From positions 1 to 21,883 of IMG/VR virus record IMGVR_UViG_3300020195_000178: a DNA stretch of 21,883 nt. One strand, 5' to 3'. Position numbers and translations under genes: made by a program. Under the pieces are notes generated by a model. The model had not been told where the DNA came from. It was given only the letters and a program-made list of their open reading frames with translations, and made no database searches. This document shows positions 1-8,868 of this stretch, in pieces. Source of the DNA: a virus. Positions within the stretch are counted from its first letter, which is position 1. Each line of letters starts with the position of its first letter.

Positions 1-109
1 GTAAGCAATTGCGGCGCTGGCACTAACATCCGCATTTACAATACTTAAAGCCAAGTTTAACTTCGAGTAAGCAATTGCGGCGCTGGCACTAACATCCGCA
101 TTTACAATA
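1..109. repeat. 43-bp direct repeat in the tail fibre gene
   Basis: Positions 1-43 and 67-109 are identical, with a 66-bp period (22 codons), so frame is kept. Both copies encode the motif IVNADVSASAAIAY in the fibre. The repeat touches the left edge, so further copies may lie outside. Confidence 0.95.
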
Positions 110-1998
110 AGTGATGATGAAAATAAGCCACCACTACTTGAGTGAACGATTCCTAAACCTAAACCTGATAGTGTAAGTCCCGTGAAAGTAGGGCTTGAAC
201 CAGTTCCGATGCTCTGGACAGTTCCGATTGTAACTGCTCCAGTTGCGCCCGAGACGGTTGTTTGGTTAGCAGTTGCAATGAGAGATGTAACGCCTGTGTT
301 TGATATAGTAACCGCGCCAGTCGCGCCTGAAACTCCAATACCTGTTCCTGCGATTGCACTTGTCACCCCCGTGTTCGCCAGCGCGATGGTCCCAGCCCCG
401 AATGTTACGCTTAACCCAGTGCCGCCAGATAGAGTGGCGAACTCGTTAGCTGTGGCCCCAGCATTTGCCTTAATAAGCTGATTTGCAGTACCGTTAGCAA
501 TCTTAGTGATTGCGATAGCTGCGCTCGCTGCGATATCCGCATTTACTAAAGACCCTGCAATAATATCAGCGGTCAGGCTTGGCGTACCGTCCACATATAT
601 GAGCGACACCTTGGTGGAGTCAGCCACCATCGCGCCTACTGCGTCTTGTGCCTGCTCGTCCGTGTATCCGCCAGATGAACCAATGGTGAGAGTGTTTAAA
701 CCGTCGTTGTATGTGAGTGCGATCCCAGTGCCGGCAACAAGGAGGGATGCTACTCTGTCATCAACGCGCTCGTCTGTGTAGTAGAGGTTTGTTCCCTCTG
801 TAAGATTTGTCGTTGTCTTTAATGCAAAGTCCGTGTTGAACCTGGATGTTGTGTAGTAGAGGTTTGTTCCCTCTGTAAGATTTGTCGTTGTCTTTAATGC
901 AAAGTCCGTGTTGAACCTGGATGTTGTGTAGTAGAAATTAGTAGATCCCTCAGTAAGATCATCGGTGTCCTTAAGTGCAAATGAGGTATTGAATCTCGTT
1001 TCTGTGTAGTAGAAATTAACCACACCCTCTGGCAGATCGTCAGTCGTGGATATCGGAGAGCCTCCACCACTTATAGTATCGATGTCTAGCTGGAGCTCCT
1101 CAAGAGCTGCCTGTACATCTGAGCTAGCCAGGTTTCCCGCTGGTACCACACTAATATCGCTAGCATCGTGAGCGTCACTAGAGTTAACGTGATTAGCCAG
1201 GTTAGTTTGTGCTGTCGTGAACTGGCCCTGTATGCTCGAACTAACTCCAGATACGTATCCAAGCTCGGTTGCTGTAACGGCTGATGTGACAATTTTTCCA
1301 GACGGACTTGTGACGAGTGCAAATTCACCTCCCAGTGCCGACACTCCAAAGAACAGATCTATGTTCGTTTGCAGCTCGTTAAGTGCTGTTTGTACGTTAG
1401 TGGCTATCAGATTACCCGATGGAGCATTGCTTATAGCAGAGGCATCGTGCGCGTCCACCGTATCGTTAAGGTGAGCGGCGAGGTCTGCTGTGATATCGGC
1501 TGTGACCTCATCAAACGTGTAGAGCACTACCTGAGTGGCGTCATCGTTCCACCCGATCACAGTCGATGGGATCGGCTCACCATAGTTGAACCCGTTAGCT
1601 GGCACTTGCTCGGATATGTGCGCGATAGGCGCTCTGTCCGCGCGCTCACTCACCTGCTGGATCATGGCGACCAGCATATCCAGGTGGAGCTCCTGGGTCT
1701 CAGGGACGAAATCGGCGTTGTTCTGAAGATCCAGCGTCTGTTTTAAGTCTAAGGCTCTGGAGATCACCACCTGTTCGTCAGTGGTAGGGATCACGTTCAT
1801 GATGACGTTATCACCTACTATGGTGTAGTTCGTGCTGATCACTTGCAGTGTCTGAGTGACAGGGTCTACGGTAAGGTCGCGCTTATGGACGACGACCTCT
1901 GATGATGCATCGTCGATGACGGTGAACGGGATAGCGAACGTGGCGGTGACCCCGTTGCCGTTATAGGTAGCCTTCACAGTCTCATTGGTGAACGCCAT
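1..1998 (-). CDS. T7 gp17-type tail fibre, 3' end cut by window edge
   Basis: Open from an ATG at 1998 to the left edge, 666 codons with no stop. It starts directly after the TAA of the 815-aa gene (TAA-ATG). Residues 1-120 look like the N-terminal virion-attachment domain of T7 gp17 fibres (TNETVKATYNGNG near the start, YTIVGDNVIM at 58-67, ending near SERADRAP). Residues 140-160 carry the linker common after it (IPSTVIGWNDDATQ). The shaft is then repetitive: two copies of an HDAS-IS-VQ-AL-ELQ-ID unit (about 183-214 and 276-307), four copies of a TEG-N-YYT-RFNT-FALK unit (about 323-410), and three copies of a VNAD-ASAAIA unit (about 485, 632 and 654, the last cut off). The host-binding C-terminus is outside the window. 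Expected role: receptor binding at the tail. Certain as a tail fibre or tail-fibre-like adaptor; its receptor cannot be read. Confidence 0.9.
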   Translation of the reverse strand, partial: MAFTNETVKATYNGNGVTATFAIPFTVIDDASSEVVVHKRDLTVDPVTQTLQVISTNYTIVGDNVIMNVIPTTDEQVVISRALDLKQTLDLQNNADFVPETQELHLDMLVAMIQQVSERADRAPIAHISEQVPANGFNYGEPIPSTVIGWNDDATQVVLYTFDEVTADITADLAAHLNDTVDAHDASAISNAPSGNLIATNVQTALNELQTNIDLFFGVSALGGEFALVTSPSGKIVTSAVTATELGYVSGVSSSIQGQFTTAQTNLANHVNSSDAHDASDISVVPAGNLASSDVQAALEELQLDIDTISGGGSPISTTDDLPEGVVNFYYTETRFNTSFALKDTDDLTEGSTNFYYTTSRFNTDFALKTTTNLTEGTNLYYTTSRFNTDFALKTTTNLTEGTNLYYTDERVDDRVASLLVAGTGIALTYNDGLNTLTIGSSGGYTDEQAQDAVGAMVADSTKVSLIYVDGTPSLTADIIAGSLVNADIAASAAIAITKIANGTANQLIKANAGATANEFATLSGGTGLSVTFGAGTIALANTGVTSAIAGTGIGVSGATGAVTISNTGVTSLIATANQTTVSGATGAVTIGTVQSIGTGSSPTFTGLTLSGLGLGIVHSSSGGLFSSSLIVNADVSASAAIAYSKLNLALSIVNADVSASAAIAY
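775..935. repeat. 75-bp tandem repeat in the tail fibre shaft
   Basis: Positions 775-860 and 850-935 are identical, giving two full copies at a 75-bp period (25 codons) plus the start of a third. Diverged in-frame copies follow at about 931-1080, with one 78-bp spacing. The coded unit contains TNLTEGTNLYYT and RFNTDFALK. Perfect identity of the inner pair next to diverged outer copies suggests a recent duplication within an older array. Confidence 0.95.
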
Positions 1999-4446
1999 TT
2001 ATTTCCCGTATTGCTTCTTAAGCTGCCTGAGTTCTTTTCTTATGCCGTATCCTGGGTCATTAGCCTCGTAGGCATTCTCCCAAACCGCTTTGTCTAAAGC
2101 CCACTTTGTATAGAACAGGTTACCACCCGGTGTGTTCCTAGCTGTCCATTTCAGTGTTCGCTGGATCGCCAGCTGCTCCTGATGTGAGAGATCCTTGTCG
2201 GAATCGAACCGTGCATAGATGTCAACTAGATCCAAGGCCTCACCGAACACTGGGCCTGCTAGATTCTTGGCAATCTGATAGCTTGATTTATACGCACCGA
2301 ACAGGTAGTCTCCGTAAAGGCCGCCAGCCCCTCCTCGTACAAATGCCTGCGCTGCGTTTTCAAGAGTGGTGAAGTCAATGCGAGGGTCATTCCCCTCTGT
2401 GATCTTCTTCAGCATCATAGCCACACCGCCAAGTACAGTCGCTCCGCTCATGAACTCCGCCATGCCACGGATATCGCCCTTACCCTTCATAGCGTCCATG
2501 AATCCCTCAGCCGCTTTGTCCGGGTCACTGCTTGCTATCCGAGATAGCAGCTTATGTGTGGACATGGGAACGCTCTTAAGCTGCGCGAACATGCGCCGTG
2601 ACTGTGACCATGGGTCATCAGCCGTACCAGCGCCCAGCAGTGTGGTGCGTGTCCTAACGCCAGGCTGGAGCAGTGCCACGTCGACGTTGTCGTTGATGTA
2701 GTTACGGTAGCTCATCTCTAAGTTGTAGAGGTATTTCTCTGGAGTTGGTTTGAACTTCTGATCTGCGAACTTCACGTTAATGACCTGCTGTACAAGGTTC
2801 CTGTCGACTTTCTGTATAGCCTCAGCCGTCATCATCTTACGCCCTTCGTAGGTCTCCGTTGCTCCAGTGAGAACGAGCCAGTCACGATGGTCAATGTCGA
2901 AAGTGCCAAGTGCTGCTTGTAAGCGCTTCGGGATAGCATTGTAGCCCTTAGTGGAATGCTCGCCCAGCTCTTCGCCGAACGATATTGCCATAGCTAGCTT
3001 TGACTTATTGGTGTGCCACTCCATGCCGTTAATTTTAAAGAAGAACCTCTGGGCCTTGGATATCGCGCCCGCCGCTCCGTCTGTGTACATCATGTCCGTG
3101 TAGAGGAATCCTAGGTGGTCACTCAGCAGGATCCCCATCTTACCAGCGAACGCCTTTTTGGTCTCAGCGCTCATGGGATCTGCGTAGTTCTTAACGAGCT
3201 TGAGCATTCCTTCCATGGTGTTGCCACCGAAGTTAGCTCGGTAGATCGATGAAGCTCCCACCCAGTCGGGAAACGAGGATATGAGAGCCTTACCTAACTT
3301 AGACATGGATTGCAGGGACCTAGCGCTAGCTCCTACTTTAGCTACCATGGAGTCAGAGCCGCTGTTATTGATCCCCAGAAGGTTATTGTAGTTATTTAGG
3401 ATTTTGTTAGCTTGCCCCTCTTGAATGTCAAAGCGCTTGATTAGAGACTCTATCGTAGCCTTGGGATTGGTCCCGAACTTCATGATCAGGCCCACCTTAC
3501 GTGAATCCGAGTTCACACCAGAGACAAGCGTATCGAGGATATTACCTTTACCAAACTGAGTGTTATACTCGGCAAAACTTGCCCCGTCTTTGAAATGTAG
3601 CTTACGAGCGGTAGTGAACTGATTACCCAGTTTGGACTGTTTATATATATTATCTAAGTTATCGGACGTGGGGCCCGACGGCTCAATGCCATATCTCTCT
3701 TTAGTGATACTCTCGTAGGTGTGCTCCATAGCCTTAACAGACTCTGGGCTATCAGGGTTCCCATCCTTGAATGTCTTCTCAGGGTCGAGCTTGTCCTTAA
3801 TAAACGAGTACCACTCAGTGAAGGATACTTTTCTTATCTTGTCAGCACTATGGGTCTGGTCGATGAACCCATGTATCTCACCTAGTGGTAAGCCAACACT
3901 GCGTTTGGCATTAAGGAGCTCTTTATTCACAGCAGCTAGATGCTTAGCAATCAATCTAGCCTCTTGTGATATGTGGATAGTGGGAGGCGTCTTGTTAGCT
4001 TCGGAGAACGTATGCTCTGCTATCTCAGCATCAAGCTTACCCGACTTGAATAGTTCCAAGTGTGTGGCATCGAGCCCTTTGATCATATCATGGAGCTTAT
4101 TGCGCAAGGATACGCCGAACATCTCAGCTGAGTTACGTCCGCCTTTTTTAATCGTGTCACTACCACCAAGTGTCGTGAGTACGCCCTCTGCTTTGTCTTT
4201 AAACGAGTCGACCTGAACGATGAGCTTGTTTTTCTTAACAGCGTTAGTGGCCCGCTCCAAAGCCTCAGCCTTGGTTAATTTTTTTAGCTGCTCACGCTGC
4301 TGCTGGAGACGCGTCGGGAGCTCGCTCATTTTGCCTGTTTTCTCAAGCAGTGTTGCCACGTCGTCAAGATCGTTTAGCATGCTATCGATGACTTTATCTG
4401 GAACGTCAGGGTAACTCTTCTTAATCTCTTTTCTACAATCAGCCAT
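1999..4446 (-). CDS. Large ejection/internal virion protein, gp16-like position, LPD38-like C-terminus
   Basis: 815 aa, ATG at 4446 overlapping the previous stop as TAATG, with GGAG upstream. The N-terminal 100 residues are charged and helical (LPTRLQQQREQLKKLTKAEA). The C-terminal part (about 600-815) resembles the LPD38 region (large polyvalent protein associated) seen in phage ejected proteins, ending with GGNLFYTKWALDKAVWENA followed by NDPGYGIRK. A hydrophobic patch near residues 670-690 (FMSGATVLGGVAMMLKK) could insert into a membrane. Lying just before the tail fibre, it takes the place of T7 gp16, which is ejected to help DNA cross the envelope. I see no lytic transglycosylase motif. 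Function comes from position and the C-terminal likeness. Confidence 0.75.
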   Translation of the reverse strand: MADCRKEIKKSYPDVPDKVIDSMLNDLDDVATLLEKTGKMSELPTRLQQQREQLKKLTKAEALERATNAVKKNKLIVQVDSFKDKAEGVLTTLGGSDTIKKGGRNSAEMFGVSLRNKLHDMIKGLDATHLELFKSGKLDAEIAEHTFSEANKTPPTIHISQEARLIAKHLAAVNKELLNAKRSVGLPLGEIHGFIDQTHSADKIRKVSFTEWYSFIKDKLDPEKTFKDGNPDSPESVKAMEHTYESITKERYGIEPSGPTSDNLDNIYKQSKLGNQFTTARKLHFKDGASFAEYNTQFGKGNILDTLVSGVNSDSRKVGLIMKFGTNPKATIESLIKRFDIQEGQANKILNNYNNLLGINNSGSDSMVAKVGASARSLQSMSKLGKALISSFPDWVGASSIYRANFGGNTMEGMLKLVKNYADPMSAETKKAFAGKMGILLSDHLGFLYTDMMYTDGAAGAISKAQRFFFKINGMEWHTNKSKLAMAISFGEELGEHSTKGYNAIPKRLQAALGTFDIDHRDWLVLTGATETYEGRKMMTAEAIQKVDRNLVQQVINVKFADQKFKPTPEKYLYNLEMSYRNYINDNVDVALLQPGVRTRTTLLGAGTADDPWSQSRRMFAQLKSVPMSTHKLLSRIASSDPDKAAEGFMDAMKGKGDIRGMAEFMSGATVLGGVAMMLKKITEGNDPRIDFTTLENAAQAFVRGGAGGLYGDYLFGAYKSSYQIAKNLAGPVFGEALDLVDIYARFDSDKDLSHQEQLAIQRTLKWTARNTPGGNLFYTKWALDKAVWENAYEANDPGYGIRKELRQLKKQYGK

Positions 4447-6242
4447 TAGTTACCACTCCAGCATTTCTCAACAGCTTTGGATAACTCCAAGAACGCGTCG
4501 GCCTTCTCGTTATAGTCGATTATGTCTTTTGCCTCTTTGGCGGAGATCTCATCTAGTAGGCCGGCGTCATGCGCCTGTTTCAGATCAGCGACAGCCTGAT
4601 CGGCCTCACGTGCAAGCTCCTGCCCCCTAACCTCTGGGATCTGCGGGTTCTCCAGGTTGTCTGCTACAGCCTTGGCAGCGTCCGGGTTATGATCGAGGTC
4701 AGACGCTGGTGATTCCTGCTCTGCTTTAATCTTAGCAAGCTCATCAGGTGTGGGGTTACGCACCAGCTCTGGGTTAACCTCATGCTGTTTAATAACCTCG
4801 AGGTCAGCATGGTCGAAGATGACCAGACCGTTATGTGGCGAGTGGTCAACGCCTGCTACCTTGTCGACGGTGAAGCTATATCCCTTAATCCCCTGCTCTT
4901 TAGCTTTGGCGGCAACGGCATCGAGGAAATCCTGCTCGTCTACACCAGTAAGCTCAAGGAAATCGTTTATCGTTTTGTCTATGCTCTTTGGAGTCTCGGG
5001 CATCTCGAATTTAACCCCCATGTCGTCAGCTACCTGCTGGAGGATCGGGGTCATCCGGTGCTCGGGTGTGATCGGAGCGTTCAGGTTCTCGATGTCGAGC
5101 CCCTCTTTCACCTTAACCTCTACGTGGGATCCCATGGAGCCATCACCGTTAGCACGCACAGCTCCTGCGTTCGTTACAGCTGGGTTGTCGGAGATCTCTA
5201 CGCCTGGGCCTCTATAGTCGAATACCTTGGCAGATACCCCGCTGATATCGCTAGATGAGTTAGCAATCGGGACGTATAGCTGCTTAGTGGGAGCCTCCAC
5301 TGACGGGTCTGTTATAGGAGCGAAGTGGTAGCCGGTTTGGTCATGCGGGATGTCGGTCATCTTAACACCAGCCTCATGCACATGCTGCGCAGTGGGCGCC
5401 TTATCCATAAACTGCTGGCCAGTGGTGGAGTCGTCCACTATCTTGAAATGCTGATCACCTATACCACGGTACCAGTTCAGAGTTCTACCGCCAACGCCCT
5501 TAACACCTGCGAACGCCAGAGCTCCGATAGCTGAGTTATACAGCACGTCGCCAGCTGTGTACTCACGCCCTTCAGCCTGAGCCGCTGGGGCTACCAGTGA
5601 CATCTCGGTGGCGATGTTGCCGATGAAACCCTCGGCTGCGTCCTTAGCCACCTCTTGAGCGATGGTCTTACGCGCTAAACCCTGGGATATGCCCAGCTCC
5701 ACCGAGCGCGCAGCCTCAGCTGCTGTAAGCCGGCCAGCTCCGAACACTGTCCTAGCTACCGCTGTCTTAGCAACAGCTTTGCCGATAGCAGTCTTGGCTA
5801 AGAACCCGATACCAAAGCCTGTCGCAATACCAACGCCAATCTCGAGCGGGTCTGTCATGCTGGCGACAGCGCCCATACCGAAATCAAGGATAGTCCCTTT
5901 TAACCCCTGCGGACCCAGTGAACGCGCCACTTGCAGCTCTTGATATTTGGCATTACGGTTAGCTAACTCAGTAGCCACTAGCCGCGACTTGCCCTCTGTG
6001 AAATTCATCCCTGGGTATTCTTTGTTTAGCTGTTCTGGAGAAAGCTTCTCGTCATTGGCTGACTGAGACTCTAGCATTTTGATCTGTATCTGGCGCCGGG
6101 CTGCATAAGTAGCAGTGTCCCAGTTCATCAGGTCGTAGCTCGCTTTAGCCGCAGTGAACCCGCTAACGTCCGCCGCAAGCGTGTCGGTGAAATAACCGTC
6201 GTCACGATTCGTTGGCGCTAAGGGGTTAGTAACGATGCTCAC
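4446..6242 (-). CDS. Ejection protein with a possible ADP-ribosyltransferase-like domain
   Basis: 598 aa, GTG start at 6242 overlapping the upstream TGA (GTGA), with AGAAGG 7 nt upstream. Two glycine/alanine-rich hydrophobic stretches (about 120-160, FGMGAVASMTDPLEIGVGIA; about 230-252) fit an ejected, membrane-active protein. Residues 300-485 look like the ADP-ribosyltransferase-type domains found in large phage ejected proteins: GYHFAPI (304-310), GPGVEISDNPAVTNAG (345-360), GSHVEVKVKEGLDIENLN (371-388), and a late GYSFTVDK...NGLVIFD block (454-477). Residues 485-598 are acidic, helical and lysine/alanine-rich. Expected to enter the cell with the DNA. The domain call is pattern recognition only and the active-site residues are not assigned. 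Confidence 0.7.
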   Translation of the reverse strand: MSIVTNPLAPTNRDDGYFTDTLAADVSGFTAAKASYDLMNWDTATYAARRQIQIKMLESQSANDEKLSPEQLNKEYPGMNFTEGKSRLVATELANRNAKYQELQVARSLGPQGLKGTILDFGMGAVASMTDPLEIGVGIATGFGIGFLAKTAIGKAVAKTAVARTVFGAGRLTAAEAARSVELGISQGLARKTIAQEVAKDAAEGFIGNIATEMSLVAPAAQAEGREYTAGDVLYNSAIGALAFAGVKGVGGRTLNWYRGIGDQHFKIVDDSTTGQQFMDKAPTAQHVHEAGVKMTDIPHDQTGYHFAPITDPSVEAPTKQLYVPIANSSSDISGVSAKVFDYRGPGVEISDNPAVTNAGAVRANGDGSMGSHVEVKVKEGLDIENLNAPITPEHRMTPILQQVADDMGVKFEMPETPKSIDKTINDFLELTGVDEQDFLDAVAAKAKEQGIKGYSFTVDKVAGVDHSPHNGLVIFDHADLEVIKQHEVNPELVRNPTPDELAKIKAEQESPASDLDHNPDAAKAVADNLENPQIPEVRGQELAREADQAVADLKQAHDAGLLDEISAKEAKDIIDYNEKADAFLELSKAVEKCWSGN

Positions 6243-8407
6243 TCGACAACCTTCTTTTGTAGAAGGGGACTATTACTGCCAGGAGAAAAATGCAGCAGAT
6301 TAATTTTCACCAGCTCATCAGGTACTGAACTTACCTTAAGGCGAATAGGCTTATACATGGGCGTTCCATCAGGCATCTGACCAGCGTTAGCAGGGACAGC
6401 CCTAGATATTCCATCAGTACCCTTGGCCTTTAGCTCCAGGTACTGGCTGTCATGTGAGAGCGTCCACCTGGCGTTTGTCGTTATAGCGTTCATGTGCAGA
6501 TCTTGGTTTCGATCGGGCATGTACGGGTCGAATTGCTTGATATAACCAGGAGAAACGGACCTGGCTAAGAAATCGTCCATCGTTTGCTTTTCTACCTTCA
6601 TAGCATTCTTGGGAAACGCGATATTGCTCTTACCACCAGTGGTGACCACATAGTTGTTGTCGATGATCGTCTGCTTAGCTATCGCGATGGCTTTCTTTGG
6701 ATCAAGGTTATGATCACTGAGCTTAAGCTTCGATGCCTCAAGTACAACCTGCTCTTGGATAGCAGAGCCAGAGGAGAACTCGGAGGTGTTCTGTGTATTC
6801 ACAGCATCGGTGAACCCTTGACTAGCAATAGCGGCAAGCATCTCGAGCTCCTTAGACATAGAGTCACCGAAGCGATCTTTGAAAGCCTCCATATTAGCCT
6901 TACCGTTTTTGATATTATCAAGAACAGACCTGCGCGATTCAGCTGTGTCCACTTGAGCTAAGACGTAAACACCCTTAAGATCTTTGTTATCAATGGCGAC
7001 CTCAGAGAGCATCTGGCCTGCACGCTTGCCATAAGTATTAATAAACTTATCTAGAGTTACTTTCAGTACGTCAACCTCTGGAGACTTCGCTGCCTGAGAG
7101 ATAGCAGATCCGATACCGTCGCTCTGAGACTTAGTAGTAGTCCTGAACTTAGCGCCCGTTCGCTGAGCCTCAGACTCTGCCTCGCTTAGGAAGGCCTCCA
7201 TATCAGCTGGTGAGTTGTACGACTTATCTGCAAGCATTTTGACTTTCTCTGATGATTTCGTTGTAGATAGCAAGCCATCTTTTTGGCGCTCTTCGGTGAT
7301 ATCGTTAATAGCCTTGCCGGCGATGAATTTAATCTTAGCCCGAGCTTCGGGATTCCATGATGGGTTCTTATCCTCTTTGAATACATCAAGTTTACCGTAC
7401 TCGGCAGTTGGCAGCTTCACCGCCTCTTGCACCGAATAGCCAGCTTCCCTTGTAGCCTTAAGCTCATCGAGCTTGCGCTTGCGGATATCAGGCATGTCGT
7501 CAAGCGCTGGAGTGCTGGCGATCTGCGCATACACAGATCGGAACTGTGCCTCGTTTACTTTTCCATGGAGAGATTGGTAGGAGAAATCCTCAGCGCTGTT
7601 TTCGATGTTGATGAAATCTTTTTTCGCCTTTTGCTTAATATTAGATTCGAAATACTTTAGCAGCTCGCCGCGTTTGTTAGGCCCCAGATCCTTAGTAGGA
7701 CCCTCGCCTGATTTTAGCAGGTCAACGCCTTTTTTAAAATCCTCTGTATTGGATAGATGAGTGAAATATCCTAGAGCTCTTGTCTGGTTATATTTTCGAA
7801 GCTCTCCTGCTTTTTCCCCAGGCTCATAGTTGACGTTGTCGGAGTTTATTTTCTCAGATGCCGTATGCACCATAAGCCCATAATCATCTAAGTTACCACT
7901 GGTGATCAGCGTGTTCGCATCCTGCTCGGACATCTGCTCGTCACGATCCCTTGTAATCTTGGAAGACTGGAGCTTCTCCCATGAGTCCGCACGGTGAAGT
8001 GAGCTGATCTGGTAGTTGTCGACAGTCTGCTTGTATAAATCCTTAGCTAGCTGATTGGGCGCGTTCTGTAGAGCCGCGTTCTGCTTATCGTCCCAGCTCT
8101 GAGCAACCTCTTTAGAATATCCGTCGACACCCTTACCATCGCGCTGGCGCTGCTCTTTAATAAGCTGCTCTTGGCTCACCATAGACGTGTAGTCCTTATG
8201 GCTGGTCTCGTAGGCATAGTCTCGGGCTTTGTTCGTCTCACGCACTTGGCGCAGGTTCTCTACACTACCGCCAAGCTCAACGAGAGTGTCGCCTAGTTTG
8301 TCTATCGTCTTAAGCTTCTCGGAGGCTGCTTGGCCCCCTACGAAATTAGATACACTAGTGTCACCAGATATCGTGCCGACTCTCTCTGATATGGGTATTC
8401 GTGGCAT
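6239..8407 (-). CDS. Internal virion/ejection protein, gp15-like position
   Basis: 722 aa, ATG at 8407 overlapping the previous stop as TAATG. Mostly charged, predicted helical sequence with no signal peptide and no clear membrane segment. The N-terminus (MPRIPISERVGTISGD) resembles the short proline-containing starts of podovirus internal proteins, followed by helical repeats rich in K, E, D and Q (about 60-330). It lies between a gp14-like and a second large ejection protein, the T7 gp15 place, so it probably belongs to the inner core or channel ejected through the tail. No enzymatic motif seen. Confidence 0.7.
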   Translation of the reverse strand: MPRIPISERVGTISGDTSVSNFVGGQAASEKLKTIDKLGDTLVELGGSVENLRQVRETNKARDYAYETSHKDYTSMVSQEQLIKEQRQRDGKGVDGYSKEVAQSWDDKQNAALQNAPNQLAKDLYKQTVDNYQISSLHRADSWEKLQSSKITRDRDEQMSEQDANTLITSGNLDDYGLMVHTASEKINSDNVNYEPGEKAGELRKYNQTRALGYFTHLSNTEDFKKGVDLLKSGEGPTKDLGPNKRGELLKYFESNIKQKAKKDFINIENSAEDFSYQSLHGKVNEAQFRSVYAQIASTPALDDMPDIRKRKLDELKATREAGYSVQEAVKLPTAEYGKLDVFKEDKNPSWNPEARAKIKFIAGKAINDITEERQKDGLLSTTKSSEKVKMLADKSYNSPADMEAFLSEAESEAQRTGAKFRTTTKSQSDGIGSAISQAAKSPEVDVLKVTLDKFINTYGKRAGQMLSEVAIDNKDLKGVYVLAQVDTAESRRSVLDNIKNGKANMEAFKDRFGDSMSKELEMLAAIASQGFTDAVNTQNTSEFSSGSAIQEQVVLEASKLKLSDHNLDPKKAIAIAKQTIIDNNYVVTTGGKSNIAFPKNAMKVEKQTMDDFLARSVSPGYIKQFDPYMPDRNQDLHMNAITTNARWTLSHDSQYLELKAKGTDGISRAVPANAGQMPDGTPMYKPIRLKVSSVPDELVKINLLHFSPGSNSPLLQKKVVE
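6250..6266 (-). promoter_or_regulatory. Hairpin covering the ribosome binding site of the 598-aa gene
   Basis: On the minus strand CCTTCT (6261-6266 in plus numbering) and AGAAGG (6250-6255) form a perfect 6-bp stem around a 5-nt loop (ACAAA). AGAAGG is the Shine-Dalgarno candidate for the GTG start at 6242, 7 nt downstream. The stem lies inside the end of the 722-aa coding region, so ribosomes finishing that gene would melt it. This suggests translational coupling. Confidence 0.5.
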
Positions 8408-8868
8408 TACACCTTACTCCTCTCGCGGGACGCGCTTAGATTTGTTAGAGATGAGGCGCCGCCAAGGCCTTTTGTGATAGCTGCTAGCCCAGCATTCTGC
8501 TTGTATTGTGCCGACTCGTCTGCGTAGATGCTCGCTTGAGCCTCGAGCTGGCCGGCTTTGAAGCTAGCTTCACGCTGCATGATCGCGATCTCCTCGCCGA
8601 ACTGAGCACGTGTCTGCTCTAAGCGCTGAAGCGGAGATCCCTTAATATCCACACCGCCTCTGGCGTATGCGGACTTCTGCTTTTCTTCAAGCAATGCCCC
8701 CTGCCTTTGAAGAGCCTTGGTGTTAATCCGGGCACGCTCCATGATCTCTTGAGCCTCGAGCCTGTTTAAACCTGCTTTACGAGCAGCAAGATCAGCGTCG
8801 CTCTGAGCCCCCTGATAGGCCGAGTACATACTCAAGCCTGTTCCCGCTACTATGAGCGCCTCAGCCAT
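8407..8868 (-). CDS. Internal virion protein, T7 gp14-like
   Basis: 153 aa, ATG at 8868 overlapping the preceding stop as TAATG. The N-terminus is a small hydrophobic, glycine/alanine-rich segment (LIVAGTGLSMYSAYQGAQSD, residues 5-24), followed by a long amphipathic helix rich in A, E, Q and R (about 25-125). A gp14-like layout is a short alanine-rich helix-forming protein next to gp13 and gp15 analogues. In T7, gp14 is ejected first and goes to the outer membrane. Assigned by layout and position. Confidence 0.75.
   Translation of the reverse strand: MAEALIVAGTGLSMYSAYQGAQSDADLAARKAGLNRLEAQEIMERARINTKALQRQGALLEEKQKSAYARGGVDIKGSPLQRLEQTRAQFGEEIAIMQREASFKAGQLEAQASIYADESAQYKQNAGLAAITKGLGGASSLTNLSASRERSKV

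Noticed and set aside
775-1080. Repeats as a CRISPR array
   Set aside because: The units are contiguous, 75 bp, in frame and coding, with no unique spacers between short repeats.
182-1746. Plus-strand open frames at the left edge
   Set aside because: The minus-strand frame from 1998 to 1 is uninterrupted over 666 codons with fibre motifs and in-frame repeats, so the plus-strand frames are shadows.
1-1998. Diversity-generating retroelement target in the fibre
   Set aside because: The C-terminal part is missing from the window, and no reverse transcriptase or template repeat is seen.
3719-5258. Plus-strand open frames of 150-165 codons under the ejection protein genes
   Set aside because: They are antisense to long coding frames and have a serine/leucine-rich shadow composition and no ribosome sites.
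6239-8407. Lysozyme or transglycosylase domain in the large ejection proteins
   Set aside because: I searched by eye for a catalytic glutamate with surrounding SLT motifs and found none in the three proteins.
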